Under the pieces are notes generated by a model. It searched no databases. It was not told the DNA's origin and saw only the letters and a list, made by a program, of their open reading frames with translations. The position numbers and the translations under genes are program-made. Of a stretch of DNA of 43,435 nucleotides, positions 1 through 8,003 are shown one piece after another (position 1 is the first letter of the stretch; every line of letters starts with the position of its first letter). Origin of the DNA: Chitinophaga pinensis (GTDB lineage: Bacteria > Bacteroidota > Bacteroidia > Chitinophagales > Chitinophagaceae); NCBI GenBank assembly GCA_945860605.1, contig CAMAQL010000008.1:1-43435 (forward strand), in the 5' to 3' direction.

Positions 1-582
1 TTAACAATTGATGGGGTGATGGCGCATCCCGGTTCTGCAAAAGGCGTCATGCAAAATGCCATTAAAATTGCTTCGGATATCATTGCTGCATTACCAAGAG
101 ATCAATGGTGTCCAGAACATACAGAAGGCAAACTTGGATTTGTGCATCCTACCAATATCCAGGGTGGAGCAGAGCAAGTGCAAATTGAATTTTTAATTCG
201 TGATTTTGATACAGCCAACTTGGCGATATATGAGGCAAGGTTATTGGAAATTGCTGAGACGGTCATGCATCAAAATCCAAATTACAATCGCGCTGCTGTT
301 CAGATTCAAGTGAAGCAGCAGTATCGTAATATGAAAGAAGTGATTGACCAATATCCTCAGATGGTCGACTTGGCTTTCGCGGCCTATCAGAGAGCGGGAA
401 TTAAACCTGTCGTAGAGCCAATAAGGGGTGGAACAGATGGGAGTAGGATGAGTTTTATGGGACTGCCCACTGCCAATATCTTTGCAGGTATGCAAGCCAT
501 CCATAGCAAGCAAGAATGGGTAGGGGTTTCAGATATGCAACAAGCGGTGCAAGTATTAGCCTATATGGTAGAAATAAATTAA
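1..582 (+). CDS. pepT: Peptidase T (tripeptide aminopeptidase), C-terminal part
   Basis: This is the last 193 residues of a PepT-type M20 metallopeptidase, which removes N-terminal residues from tripeptides in the cytoplasm. The reading frame is open from base 1, so the gene starts before the window; the family is about 400 residues long. Seen: the dimerisation-domain segment GVMAHPGSAKGVM near the fragment start, IIRDFD-like text (FLIRDFD), and the C-terminal block RGGTDGSRMSFMGLP. The latter is followed by the histidine of AIHSKQEW (fragment residue 168), which corresponds to the last zinc ligand of the family. The N-terminal zinc ligands lie outside the window. The exbB gene follows after 23 bases. 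The family assignment is secure. Confidence 0.93.
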   Translation, partial: LTIDGVMAHPGSAKGVMQNAIKIASDIIAALPRDQWCPEHTEGKLGFVHPTNIQGGAEQVQIEFLIRDFDTANLAIYEARLLEIAETVMHQNPNYNRAAVQIQVKQQYRNMKEVIDQYPQMVDLAFAAYQRAGIKPVVEPIRGGTDGSRMSFMGLPTANIFAGMQAIHSKQEWVGVSDMQQAVQVLAYMVEIN

Positions 583-605
583 CTTTAAATATAAATTTAA
601 ACTGT

Positions 606-1256
606 ATGTTGTTTTTATTACAAGTGGTGGATGCTAAAATTTCTTTATTTAGTTTATTGGGCAAAGGTGGATGGATCATGTATCCATTGTATGCTTTATT
701 GGTGATTGCGATTTATGTGTTCATAGAAAGATTTTTAGCCATCAAAAAAGCAGGACAGTCAGATCCTCAGTTCATGAAAATGATTAAAGATCATATTTTG
801 TCTGGCAATATTGCTGCGGCAAAAGGGCTTGCAAAAAACACGTCAAATCCCGTGGCCAACATGATAGAAAAAGGGATCATGCGCATTGGCAAACCAATTG
901 ATGCAATTGAAAAAAGTATGGAAAATGTAGGCAAATTAGAAATGTATTCTATGGAGCGTAATTTGAATATTCTATCATTGGTTTCAGGTATCGCACCTAT
1001 GTTTGGATTTTTAGGAACGATCATTGGTATGGTGCAATTATTTTATGGCATCTCATCTACTGGTGAATATACTTTGAACACCATTGCTGGGGGTATTTAT
1101 ACCAAAATGATTACTTCTGCAACAGGCTTGATCATTGGATTAATTGCTTACGTAGGACATAATTTTTTATCTACTCAAATTGATAAGGTTGCCAATAAGA
1201 TGGAAAGAGCGAGTGCCGACTTTTTAGATATTTTACAAGAACCAACACAAGCTTAA
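606..1256 (+). CDS. exbB: ExbB/TolQ/MotA-family proton channel subunit
   Basis: This 216-residue protein is an inner-membrane proton channel subunit that, with ExbD, energises outer-membrane work such as TonB-dependent uptake. Seen: a first membrane segment around residues 24-42, a long cytoplasmic stretch, then the family core with segments at about 121-147 (containing PMFGFLGTIIGMV) and 166-188. I chose the ATG at 606 because the longer frame would begin inside pepT. The family usually has 210-240 residues. exbD follows after 10 bases, so the two form an operon. No tonB or second exbD follows, although many Bacteroidota clusters have them. TolQ is an alternative name, because the sequence alone does not separate the Tol and Ton systems. 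Confidence 0.9.
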   Translation: MLFLLQVVDAKISLFSLLGKGGWIMYPLYALLVIAIYVFIERFLAIKKAGQSDPQFMKMIKDHILSGNIAAAKGLAKNTSNPVANMIEKGIMRIGKPIDAIEKSMENVGKLEMYSMERNLNILSLVSGIAPMFGFLGTIIGMVQLFYGISSTGEYTLNTIAGGIYTKMITSATGLIIGLIAYVGHNFLSTQIDKVANKMERASADFLDILQEPTQA

Positions 1257-1266
1257 TCCACCTGCT

Positions 1267-1665
1267 ATGAATCTTAGAAATCGTTTAAGACATCATCCCG
1301 AAGTGCATACAGGTGCATTGAATGACATCTTGTTTATTTTATTATTGTTCTTTTTGATTGTATCCACTTTAGCGAATCCAAATGTGATTAAAGTATCAAA
1401 TCCAAAAGCAGCAAGCGACACCAAGGCAAAACAAACTGTGGTGGTGACGATTAACAAAGACCAACAATTATTTATAGGGACTACTCCAGTTAGTTTAGAT
1501 GCTTTATCTAGTCAGCTTAAAATTTTCTTAGCAAAAGAGACCGATAAGCCATCTGTGGTGATCAATGGAGATAGTGTAGCAAATTTAGGCGTCACGATAC
1601 AAGTGATGCAAATCATCAAAGCGCTTGGCGCTACTCCAGTGGTTGCAGTGGATCCTGCAAATTAG
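1267..1665 (+). CDS. exbD: ExbD/TolR-family biopolymer transport protein
   Basis: This 132-residue partner of the upstream ExbB protein has the expected form: a short cytoplasmic N-terminus, one membrane helix at about residues 18-36, and a periplasmic domain. The helix carries the proton-accepting aspartate (Asp20 in ALNDILFILLLFF) that is essential in the ExbD/TolR family. The periplasmic part contains VVINGDSVANLGVTIQVMQ, a typical ExbD fold segment. It lies 10 bases after exbB and is presumably co-translated with it. The next gene, prmC, converges on it with only 22 bases between stop codons. The family is certain; whether the pair serves TonB or Tol is not resolved here. Confidence 0.9.
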   Translation: MNLRNRLRHHPEVHTGALNDILFILLLFFLIVSTLANPNVIKVSNPKAASDTKAKQTVVVTINKDQQLFIGTTPVSLDALSSQLKIFLAKETDKPSVVINGDSVANLGVTIQVMQIIKALGATPVVAVDPAN

Positions 1666-1687
1666 TTGAGTTAATTTTGGTTGCAGC

Positions 1688-2542
1688 CTACCTTGGTTTT
1701 AAACTTGCGCGAATCATTCTGTCTTTGCCAAATAAATCCGTCCTTAGCTCAGCATGAAAATGCATTTCGTCTAAAAGCGCAATCAGTGCCTCTCCCTGAT
1801 CATAATGAATTTCAAAAAACAATTGACCATTTGAACTTAAATGCAGTTTAGCAAGCCTTGCGATTGCTTTATAAAATACCAATGGATCTTCGTCAGGAAC
1901 AAATAAGGCAATATTTGGTTCGTGATCGGTTACTTGCAAGTCCATATTTTTCATTTCTTGCATTGGTATATAGGGTGGGTTGCTTACAATTACATCGTAT
2001 TGTCCTGGTAAAAAAGCAGTGTTCAAAATATCCAATGCAATCAATTCAATATCGGCTTTCAATGCAGCTGCGTTGGCCTCTGCTATTTTGATGGCACTAG
2101 TACTAATGTCTATTGCAGCAACAGTCGTCTCGGGCATTGCTTTTTTTAATGCAATGGCAATACAACCAGAACCTGTTCCTATATCCAGTATGCGTAACGC
2201 TTTTCCTTTGATTTCGGCATATTCTATCACCCAGTCTACTAATTCTTCTGTCTCTGGTCGGGGAATTAATACATGCTCGTTGACGGTATAGGTTGCGCCC
2301 ATAAACCAAGCTTTGCCAGTGATGTATTGAATGGGTCTTCCTGCCACTAATTCCGCAGCAGCAGTTTCAAAAGCCAGTGCCTGTTCTTCGGAAATTGAAT
2401 TGTCTTTATGAACTACTTGTTGCATTTGGTCCCAACCAGTGATATGTTCTATTAATATAGAAAGGATTGGACCTAGTTCAACACTTTCGAATTGACCTGC
2501 CAATTGTTTTTTCAAGGTTTGCTTGATCTCGTTTAAGCTCAT
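1688..2542 (-). CDS. prmC: Peptide chain release factor N5-glutamine methyltransferase
   Basis: PrmC methylates the glutamine of the GGQ motif in release factors RF1 and RF2 using S-adenosylmethionine, improving translation termination. The 284-residue protein shows the SAM-binding loop ILDIGTGSGCIAIAL (about 118-132), the substrate-binding catalytic motif NPPY at 188-191, and the conserved PRPETEELV segment (94-102) that precedes the Rossmann domain. I placed the start at the ATG whose first base is 2542. A TTG two codons upstream gives a slightly longer frame but is less likely. It diverges from the YigZ gene and ends tail-to-tail with exbD. Confidence 0.93.
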   Translation of the reverse strand: MSLNEIKQTLKKQLAGQFESVELGPILSILIEHITGWDQMQQVVHKDNSISEEQALAFETAAAELVAGRPIQYITGKAWFMGATYTVNEHVLIPRPETEELVDWVIEYAEIKGKALRILDIGTGSGCIAIALKKAMPETTVAAIDISTSAIKIAEANAAALKADIELIALDILNTAFLPGQYDVIVSNPPYIPMQEMKNMDLQVTDHEPNIALFVPDEDPLVFYKAIARLAKLHLSSNGQLFFEIHYDQGEALIALLDEMHFHAELRTDLFGKDRMIRASLKPR

Positions 2543-2575
2543 ATGCAATGTTACAAATGATTCATCATTATAAAC

Positions 2576-2583
2576 TAGCTTTG
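2576..2583 (+). promoter_or_regulatory. -7 promoter element TAGCTTTG for the YigZ-family gene
   Basis: TAGCTTTG matches the Bacteroidota primary-sigma -7 consensus TAnnTTTG exactly and ends 25 bases before the ATG at 2609. No clear TTTG is seen at the -33 distance, so the call rests on the -7 box and position. Confidence 0.5.
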
Positions 2584-2608
2584 TATCAATTAGCCCTATT
2601 ATTTTTAA

Positions 2609-3223
2609 ATGGATCCATTTTATTATTATACGATCGAACAGCCTTCCATGGCGGAATTTAAAGATAGAGGTAGTAAATTTATTGCTTTTGCCTATCCAGC
2701 TAAAGACATTGATTCCTGCAAAAAGATTTTAGCGCAACTTAAAAAAGAACATGGCAAAGCAGTGCATCATTGCCTGGCGTATCGACTAGGTGTGGATGGT
2801 TCAACTTTCAGGGTGAGTGATGACGGAGAGCCTGCTGGATCTGCAGGTAGGCCCATACTAGGACAAATTGATAGTAAAGGACTCACCAATGTGCTAGTTC
2901 TAGTGGTTCGTTATTTTGGAGGTACTTTATTAGGTATACCAGGCTTAATCAATGCCTATAAAACATCAACAGCCTTAGCATTGCAGCTTTCGCCAATCAT
3001 TAAAAAGCCCATTGAGATTGCTTACGAACTTAATTTTGATTACCACCAAATGAACGAAGTGATGATGCTAGTGAAACAGTACAATTGTTCTGTAGTGGAA
3101 CAAACTGCACAGTTATTTATCCAACTACAAATAGGGATACCCAAAAACAGATTGGACGAAGTCCTTGAAAAGTTGGGCGCTTTAAGAGAAGTAAGTTTTA
3201 AGACAACTTTAAAGTTGGACTAG
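2609..3223 (+). CDS. yigZ: YigZ/IMPACT family protein (UPF0029)
   Basis: This 204-residue protein belongs to the YigZ/IMPACT family. The eukaryotic relative inhibits Gcn2 activation; the bacterial role is not settled, although nucleic-acid or ribosome binding has been suggested. Seen: the N-terminal fold with SKFIAFAYPA, the signature block FRVSDDGEPAGSAGRPIL (67-84), and VVRYFGGTLLGIPGLINAY (99-117). The C-terminal domain of unknown function (from about residue 135) is present, so it is full length. It has its own promoter, and its stop codon is one base from that of the converging dehydrogenase gene. The family is certain; the biochemical role is unknown. Confidence 0.88.
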   Translation: MDPFYYYTIEQPSMAEFKDRGSKFIAFAYPAKDIDSCKKILAQLKKEHGKAVHHCLAYRLGVDGSTFRVSDDGEPAGSAGRPILGQIDSKGLTNVLVLVVRYFGGTLLGIPGLINAYKTSTALALQLSPIIKKPIEIAYELNFDYHQMNEVMMLVKQYNCSVVEQTAQLFIQLQIGIPKNRLDEVLEKLGALREVSFKTTLKLD

Positions 3224-3224
3224 T

Positions 3225-4076
3225 TTATTTCTGGTAGGTGTAAAATCCTTCTCCAGTTTTGATGCCTAATTTTCCTGCTTCTACCATCTTAGTTAATAAC
3301 GCAGCAGGTTTATATTTACTATTTTGAAAACCATCCTCCATAATTTCTAAAATATTCTTACAAACATCTAGGCCAATATAATCTGCTAATTGCAAAGGCC
3401 CCATTGGATGTGCCATCCCTAATTTCATAATTTGATCTATCGTCGCTGCATCGCTAATGCCTTCTTCGAAAGCCAATATAGCTTCGTTGATCATGGGCAT
3501 TAAAATTCTATTGGCAATGAATCCTGGAGCATCTTTTACAACACAAGGTATTTTTCCAATGCTGGTGGTTAAGGATACAATGGCATCCGTCACTTCCGCA
3601 CTAGTTGCTTTGCCATTGATGATCTCTACTAGTTTCATCACTGGTACAGGATTCATAAAATGCATACCAATGACATTGGCTGGCTTTTGAGTGGCTTCGG
3701 CTAATTGCGTGATAGAAATAGAAGAGGTATTGGTTGCTAAAATACAAGAAGGATTGGTGTATTGGTCCATCTCTGAAAAAATAGCGATTTTGATCTTGCT
3801 ATTTTCTGTCGCGGCTTCAATCACTAGGTCGCGATCTTGTACACCTTCTTTAAGATTAGTATAGCAAATTATTTTTGTAAGTGTTGCTTGCTTCGCTTCT
3901 TCGTTGATGATTGACTTTGCTACTTGACGGTCTAGATTTTTTGCAATTGTTTGCATTGCTTTATCTAATGCAGCTGACTGCGTATCAATTAAATTAACTT
4001 CAAATCCATTTTGTGCAAATACATGCGCAATCCCATTTCCCATCGTCCCAGCTCCAATTACTGCAATCTTTTTCAT
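3225..4076 (-). CDS. hbd: 3-hydroxybutyryl-CoA (3-hydroxyacyl-CoA) dehydrogenase
   Basis: This cytoplasmic enzyme interconverts 3-hydroxyacyl-CoA and 3-oxoacyl-CoA with NAD(P), in fatty-acid or hydroxybutyrate metabolism. The 283-residue single-domain form matches the Hbd/PaaH/MmgB group and is not fused to a hydratase as in FadB. The Rossmann motif GAGTMG is at residues 8-13. The catalytic set Ser118, His139 (in GMHFMNPVP), Glu151 and Asn189 (in FIANRIL) has exactly the spacing of the human short-chain enzyme (Ser137, His158, Glu170, Asn208). The start ATG directly abuts the stop codon of the upstream exported protein, so they share an mRNA. Substrate chain length cannot be read from the sequence. 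Confidence 0.93.
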   Translation of the reverse strand: MKKIAVIGAGTMGNGIAHVFAQNGFEVNLIDTQSAALDKAMQTIAKNLDRQVAKSIINEEAKQATLTKIICYTNLKEGVQDRDLVIEAATENSKIKIAIFSEMDQYTNPSCILATNTSSISITQLAEATQKPANVIGMHFMNPVPVMKLVEIINGKATSAEVTDAIVSLTTSIGKIPCVVKDAPGFIANRILMPMINEAILAFEEGISDAATIDQIMKLGMAHPMGPLQLADYIGLDVCKNILEIMEDGFQNSKYKPAALLTKMVEAGKLGIKTGEGFYTYQK

Positions 4077-4727
4077 CTATTTATTTTTTGATTTATAGTC
4101 ACCTCGTTTCCATGAATTAATAAAACTCCTCCAAGCACTTGGGTTTAGAATATTCATAGGAGGTAATTGTCCTGAATAATAATACCTTGAAGCTTGGTTT
4201 TGTAATGCTGCGCCCACTGCTTCCTTGCCATCTCTTGGTAAGCTAGATAAAATAATTCTTTTTTGTGCAGGGCTTGTATTTTTTCTTGCAGTTTCATACA
4301 GGTCGTCGTCTACTTTAGAGTTGACAAAGTCTCTTTCAAACTGTGCACGTGTAGGTCTTGGTTTTAAGATTGTTGCTGGTAAGAAATTAGTGTCATTGAC
4401 CATTAATTGAATGACACTGTATTGATTGCCTACTAAATTTTGTGGAATGGAGATGGTTCTATTTTTAAAACCAACGCAACTAAAAGTGATGGATTCCCCT
4501 TTATTGACTGCGATAGAAAAAACACCATCGTTATTGGTGATGGTTCCTCTTCCTTTTTTATTCACAACGATACTTGCTAAAGGAATTGCTTTTAAACTAT
4601 CTGCTGTCATGACAACTCCATATAATTGAACAACAGAGTCTCTATATAGATCCACTGTCTGAGCATTTAACTGCGATGGCAGTTGTGCAATTAAGATCAA
4701 TAATGATAGGATTAGATTCTTTTTCAT
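4077..4727 (-). CDS. Exported protein with carboxypeptidase-regulatory-like (CarbopepD_reg_2) domain
   Basis: This 216-residue protein has a clear signal peptide (about 1-22, ending LNAQ). A beta-sandwich domain of the carboxypeptidase-D regulatory type follows, recognisable from GVVMTADSLKAIPLASIVV, TNNDGVFSIAV and FSCVGFKNRTISI (about 37-95). The remaining C-terminal part is not recognised. Such domains are common at the N-termini of SusC-like receptors in Bacteroidota, but here there is no barrel, so it is probably a periplasmic or surface protein of unknown role. It is translationally adjacent to the downstream dehydrogenase (TAG immediately followed by ATG), although no functional link is obvious. 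Confidence 0.75.
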   Translation of the reverse strand: MKKNLILSLLILIAQLPSQLNAQTVDLYRDSVVQLYGVVMTADSLKAIPLASIVVNKKGRGTITNNDGVFSIAVNKGESITFSCVGFKNRTISIPQNLVGNQYSVIQLMVNDTNFLPATILKPRPTRAQFERDFVNSKVDDDLYETARKNTSPAQKRIILSSLPRDGKEAVGAALQNQASRYYYSGQLPPMNILNPSAWRSFINSWKRGDYKSKNK

Positions 4728-4734
4728 GTAGCTG

Positions 4735-4742
4735 CAAATTTA
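4735..4742 (-). promoter_or_regulatory. -7 promoter element TAAATTTG for the exported CarbopepD-like protein/hbd operon
   Basis: Read on the minus strand, the sequence is TAAATTTG, an exact TAnnTTTG match. It ends 7 bases before the ATG (first base 4727), so any 5' leader would be very short or absent. Confidence 0.5.
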
Positions 4743-4852
4743 AGCCTCAATGTTCAGAAATGGCATACTTTTTTTGTTTCGAAATGAGTAGTTTTTTTGA
4801 TATATAGGCTATTTTAAGCCTTTTAAAAGGGCAAAATAAGCGCTATGAACGT

Positions 4853-4860
4853 TAACTTTG
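4853..4860 (+). promoter_or_regulatory. -7 promoter element TAACTTTG for mrp-cmk
   Basis: TAACTTTG is an exact TAnnTTTG match, 33 bases before the mrp ATG at 4894. A TTG at 4858 inside this element could extend the mrp frame upstream, but the promoter position argues against using it as a start. Confidence 0.55.
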
Positions 4861-4893
4861 CCGGGATTAAATATTTTAACAAAAACTTTCATA

Positions 4894-5988
4894 ATGACAA
4901 CGGAGGAAATACTAAAAGCATTGAGTAATGTGCAAGAGCCGGACCTAGGAAAAGACTTAGTGACTTTGAATATGATACAGGATGTAAAAATAGATGGTGA
5001 TGCAGTGAGCTTTACCATCGTATTGACTACGCCAGCATGTCCAATGAAAGATTTGATGAAGCATGCTTCTGAAAATGCCATTAAATTATTAGTGAACTCA
5101 AAAGCGCAGGTTCAAGTAAATTTCACATCCAATACTACTTCGTTGAGAAAAGACGAAAAGTCTGTTTTATCTAAAGTGAAAAATATCATCGCAGTGGTGA
5201 GTGGGAAGGGCGGTGTAGGTAAAAGTACTGTTTCAGCTAACCTAGCATTGGCTTTGGCTGAGGGGGGTGCTAAAGTGGGACTGATGGATGCAGATATTTA
5301 TGGACCAAGTGTGCCTATCATGTTTGGAGTAAGAGGCCAAAGACCTTTGATGAAAGACGAAGGAGGAAAAGGGGTGATCATACCTTTGGATCAATATGGT
5401 ATTAAAATAATGAGCATTGGATTACTAGTGGATGAGAAAGATGCCGTGGTTTGGAGAGGTCCAATGGCAAGTAGTGCCATTCGTCAATTTATTACGGATG
5501 TAGACTGGGGAGAGTTAGACTACCTTGTAATTGATATGCCACCTGGCACTGGGGATATCCATTTGACCATCATGCAAACTGTGCCTGTAACAGGTGTTGT
5601 GATTGTGACCACGCCGCAACAAGTGGCTTTGGCAGATGCCAAGAAAGCCATTGCGATGTTTGGACAAGCGAATGTGAATGTGCCAATAATAGGTTTAGTA
5701 GAAAATATGGCCTATTTCACACCTGCAGAATTACCAGAAAATAAATATTATTTATTTGGAAAAGAGGGGGGACTAAAATTAGCTTCTGAATATGACTTAT
5801 CCTTTTTGGGACAAATTCCTTTAGTTCAAAGCATTAGAGAGGGAGGAGACGAGGGCGTTCCAGCAATGGTTGGAGCAGATACGGTTTCAAAAGATGCGTT
5901 CAGAACTTTTGTAGGCAACGCAGTTAGACAGATTGCAATCCGAAATGCAAATTTACCAAAAACAGCAACCATTACAGTGGCGCCATAA
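4894..5988 (+). CDS. mrp: Mrp/NBP35-family iron-sulfur cluster carrier P-loop ATPase
   Basis: Mrp/ApbC proteins bind and transfer Fe-S clusters in the cytoplasm, powered by ATP. The 364-residue protein has an N-terminal MIP18/DUF59 domain (1-80) with its conserved TTPACP motif (Cys49). A ParA-like ATPase domain follows, with the deviant Walker A motif SGKGGVGKST (103-112), MDADIYGPS, and VIDMPPGTGD. The CxxC that normally bridges a cluster between two subunits is absent: the matching region reads ENMAYFTPAELPENKYYLFG, and Cys49 is the only cysteine I find. I recall this variant as common in Bacteroidota. The ATG at 4894 is preferred over an upstream TTG. Its stop overlaps the cmk start by one base (TAATG). 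Confidence 0.9.
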   Translation: MTTEEILKALSNVQEPDLGKDLVTLNMIQDVKIDGDAVSFTIVLTTPACPMKDLMKHASENAIKLLVNSKAQVQVNFTSNTTSLRKDEKSVLSKVKNIIAVVSGKGGVGKSTVSANLALALAEGGAKVGLMDADIYGPSVPIMFGVRGQRPLMKDEGGKGVIIPLDQYGIKIMSIGLLVDEKDAVVWRGPMASSAIRQFITDVDWGELDYLVIDMPPGTGDIHLTIMQTVPVTGVVIVTTPQQVALADAKKAIAMFGQANVNVPIIGLVENMAYFTPAELPENKYYLFGKEGGLKLASEYDLSFLGQIPLVQSIREGGDEGVPAMVGADTVSKDAFRTFVGNAVRQIAIRNANLPKTATITVAP

Positions 5989-6671
5989 TGGAAAAGAAAA
6001 TCATCATCGCAATAGACGGCTTTTCATCTTGTGGGAAAAGCACCCTTGCAAAAGCAATGGCAAAGGCATTGGAATATGTTTTTGTAGACACGGGTGCGAT
6101 GTATCGAGCCATTGCATTGTACTTTTTAAGAAATAATATACCATTCAATGATATCGCCGCTCAGGAAGCATTACAATCAATTGAATTGAGATTTAAATAC
6201 AATAGTTTAAGTCAAAAAAGTGATATGTATTTGAATGGCGAAAATGTAGAGCAAGAAATTCGTGAGATGCAAGTGAGTCAAAAAGTGAGTGAAGTGGCAA
6301 CGATTCCTGCTGTTAGGGCATTTGCAGTAGCACAACAAAAGGCAATGGGGATAGACAAGGGGATAGTGATGGATGGCAGAGATATTGGAACAGTCGTTTT
6401 TCCGAATGCAGAACTTAAGTTATTTGTAACCGCAGATCCTGCAATTAGGTTGGAGCGTAGATACCAAGAACTAGTTCAAATCAATCCTGCTATACTTAAA
6501 GAAGAAGTAGCTGCAAATTTGCAACAAAGAGATTTAATGGATAGCACAAGAGCGCATAGTCCTCTAAAACAAGCGGAGGATGCGATGGTGTTAGACAATA
6601 CAAATTTAGATAGAGCAGCACAATTTGAGCTGGCCATGCAATGGGCCATGGAGAAGATAAAGTCGAGTTAA
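5988..6671 (+). CDS. cmk: Cytidylate kinase
   Basis: Cytidylate kinase phosphorylates CMP and dCMP to the diphosphates with ATP in pyrimidine nucleotide metabolism. The 227-residue length is normal for bacterial Cmk. Seen: a P-loop GFSSCGKST at 11-19 (Bacteroidota enzymes often have SSCGKST where others have SGSGKGT), the CMP-binding segment DTGAMYRAIA, the DGRDIGTVVFP motif, and the lid/C-terminal motif RDLMDSTRAHSPLKQAEDA. The start codon shares one base with the mrp stop, so translation is coupled. It converges on ispH with 26 bases between stop codons. Confidence 0.95.
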   Translation: MEKKIIIAIDGFSSCGKSTLAKAMAKALEYVFVDTGAMYRAIALYFLRNNIPFNDIAAQEALQSIELRFKYNSLSQKSDMYLNGENVEQEIREMQVSQKVSEVATIPAVRAFAVAQQKAMGIDKGIVMDGRDIGTVVFPNAELKLFVTADPAIRLERRYQELVQINPAILKEEVAANLQQRDLMDSTRAHSPLKQAEDAMVLDNTNLDRAAQFELAMQWAMEKIKSS

Positions 6672-6697
6672 ATGAATTTAATAAGTTTGAGTAGGTC

Positions 6698-7921
6698 TTA
6701 GTCTATCCAGTTGTCCTTTACTTTTTCAAACGCTTCTTCTAATTGATAAAAGCTAAGGATCTTTTTTATAACAGACTCAACAACAATGTCTGGACAGCTT
6801 GCACCACTGGTCATTAAAATGCGAATAGGATTTGCGTCTGGCAAGAAATCTTGCACCACTTCTGATTGTTTATTTTTCCAATTGGTTTTTTCAATTTGAT
6901 TGGCATCTATAATTTTACTTACGTCGTCTATAAAATAAGTAGGTAATTTTCGCTCACACAATTCTACCAAGTGCGAACTATTACTGCTATTTTTTCCACC
7001 CATCACAATGGCTAAATCTGCTTCAGTCTCCAATAGGCCAATCACTGCAGATTGATTATCATTGGTAGCATAACAGAGCGTGTCTCTTGTATCTGCAAAA
7101 TGAGCAGCTAAATTTTCTCGACCAAATTTTGTTAAGATGACTTGCTTTAGATAATCCGAAATCGCTTGTGTATCGGTGGCTAATTGTGTAGTTTGGTTCA
7201 CAACACCAATTTTATCTAAATGAATATTGGGATCAAAGTTGGCCGAGAAACGATTGATAAAAAAATCATAAAAATAGGATAAAGGCAATTCGCCATTGAT
7301 GATTTTTGCTAATACTTTTGTTTCTTCAATATCGTTTACGATTAAAGTAGGTGTATGTGCCGAAGTATGAGAAAAAGTAGCCCTTGTTTCTTCATGCTTT
7401 GGTTTTCCATGTATGATGATCGAGTAGCCTTTTTGTGCAATCTGTTCGCTGCGGTTCCAAACTTTTTCTACAAAGGGACAAGTGGTATCATAGGACTCAA
7501 TAGCGATCCCCTTTGCTTTTAATTTCTCCTCCAGTTCAAGTGTGGTTCCAAATGCTGGAATGATAACAATATCATCCTTCGTCAACTCAGATAATGGAAT
7601 CAATTCTTTGCCTAGTGTATCTTGTAAAAATTGTACGCCTTTACTTGTTAAATCATTGTTCACTTGAGGGTTGTGGATCATTTCACTTAATAAAAAAATC
7701 CTTTTTCCCTTATTTTCTTCTATTGTTCTGTAGGCAATGTCAATCGCATTTTCTACACCATAACAAAATCCAAAATGCCTTGCCAAATAGATTTTGACCT
7801 TACCAAAGTCGAGTTCGGTAGGGGTGAAATCTTTCTTGAGCTTATCCTCTGTTTTGCGCTTTTGTTTGATAGCGACGATTAATGGGCTTCTATAGCCTGT
7901 AGGCACTTCAAAATTTTTCAT
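6698..7921 (-). CDS. ispH: 4-Hydroxy-3-methylbut-2-enyl diphosphate reductase
   Basis: IspH performs the last step of the non-mevalonate isoprenoid pathway, reducing HMBPP to IPP and DMAPP with a 4Fe-4S cluster. The three cluster cysteines are Cys53 (FGFCYGVENA), Cys148 (DTTCPFVEKVW) and Cys283 (TLCYATNDNQ). The substrate-binding histidines are visible in MIHNPQVNN and HGKPKHEETRA. At 407 residues it is the long form, with an N-terminal extension of about 40 residues and an insertion near 200-240; E. coli IspH has 316 residues. Long forms are usual in Bacteroidota and cyanobacteria. An extra Cys376 lies in TSGASCPD, where E. coli has an alanine-type residue. The divergent neighbour is the ABC-F gene. 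Confidence 0.95.
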   Translation of the reverse strand: MKNFEVPTGYRSPLIVAIKQKRKTEDKLKKDFTPTELDFGKVKIYLARHFGFCYGVENAIDIAYRTIEENKGKRIFLLSEMIHNPQVNNDLTSKGVQFLQDTLGKELIPLSELTKDDIVIIPAFGTTLELEEKLKAKGIAIESYDTTCPFVEKVWNRSEQIAQKGYSIIIHGKPKHEETRATFSHTSAHTPTLIVNDIEETKVLAKIINGELPLSYFYDFFINRFSANFDPNIHLDKIGVVNQTTQLATDTQAISDYLKQVILTKFGRENLAAHFADTRDTLCYATNDNQSAVIGLLETEADLAIVMGGKNSSNSSHLVELCERKLPTYFIDDVSKIIDANQIEKTNWKNKQSEVVQDFLPDANPIRILMTSGASCPDIVVESVIKKILSFYQLEEAFEKVKDNWID

Positions 7922-7942
7922 CTATTTCAATATTAACAGCTA

Positions 7943-7950
7943 CAAAAGTA
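7943..7950 (-). promoter_or_regulatory. -7 promoter element TACTTTTG for ispH
   Basis: The minus-strand reading TACTTTTG is an exact TAnnTTTG match, 21 bases before the ispH ATG. It is one half of a compact divergent promoter region shared with the ABC-F gene. Confidence 0.55.
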
Positions 7951-7991
7951 CAATCTTCATTGCTTTTTCCCCTATTTTAATTTAGTGCTTG

Positions 7992-7999
7992 TATCTTTG
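7992..7999 (+). promoter_or_regulatory. -7 promoter element TATCTTTG for the ABC-F gene, probably leaderless
   Basis: TATCTTTG is an exact TAnnTTTG match and ends only four bases before the ATG at 8004. Transcription would start at or next to the start codon, so the mRNA is probably leaderless. Confidence 0.6.
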
Positions 8000-8003
8000 C
8001 GCA

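Noticed and set aside
1671..1678. TAATTTTG, an exact -7 box match on the plus strand
   Set aside because: It sits between convergent stop codons with no plus-strand gene start within 900 bases, so it is probably chance.
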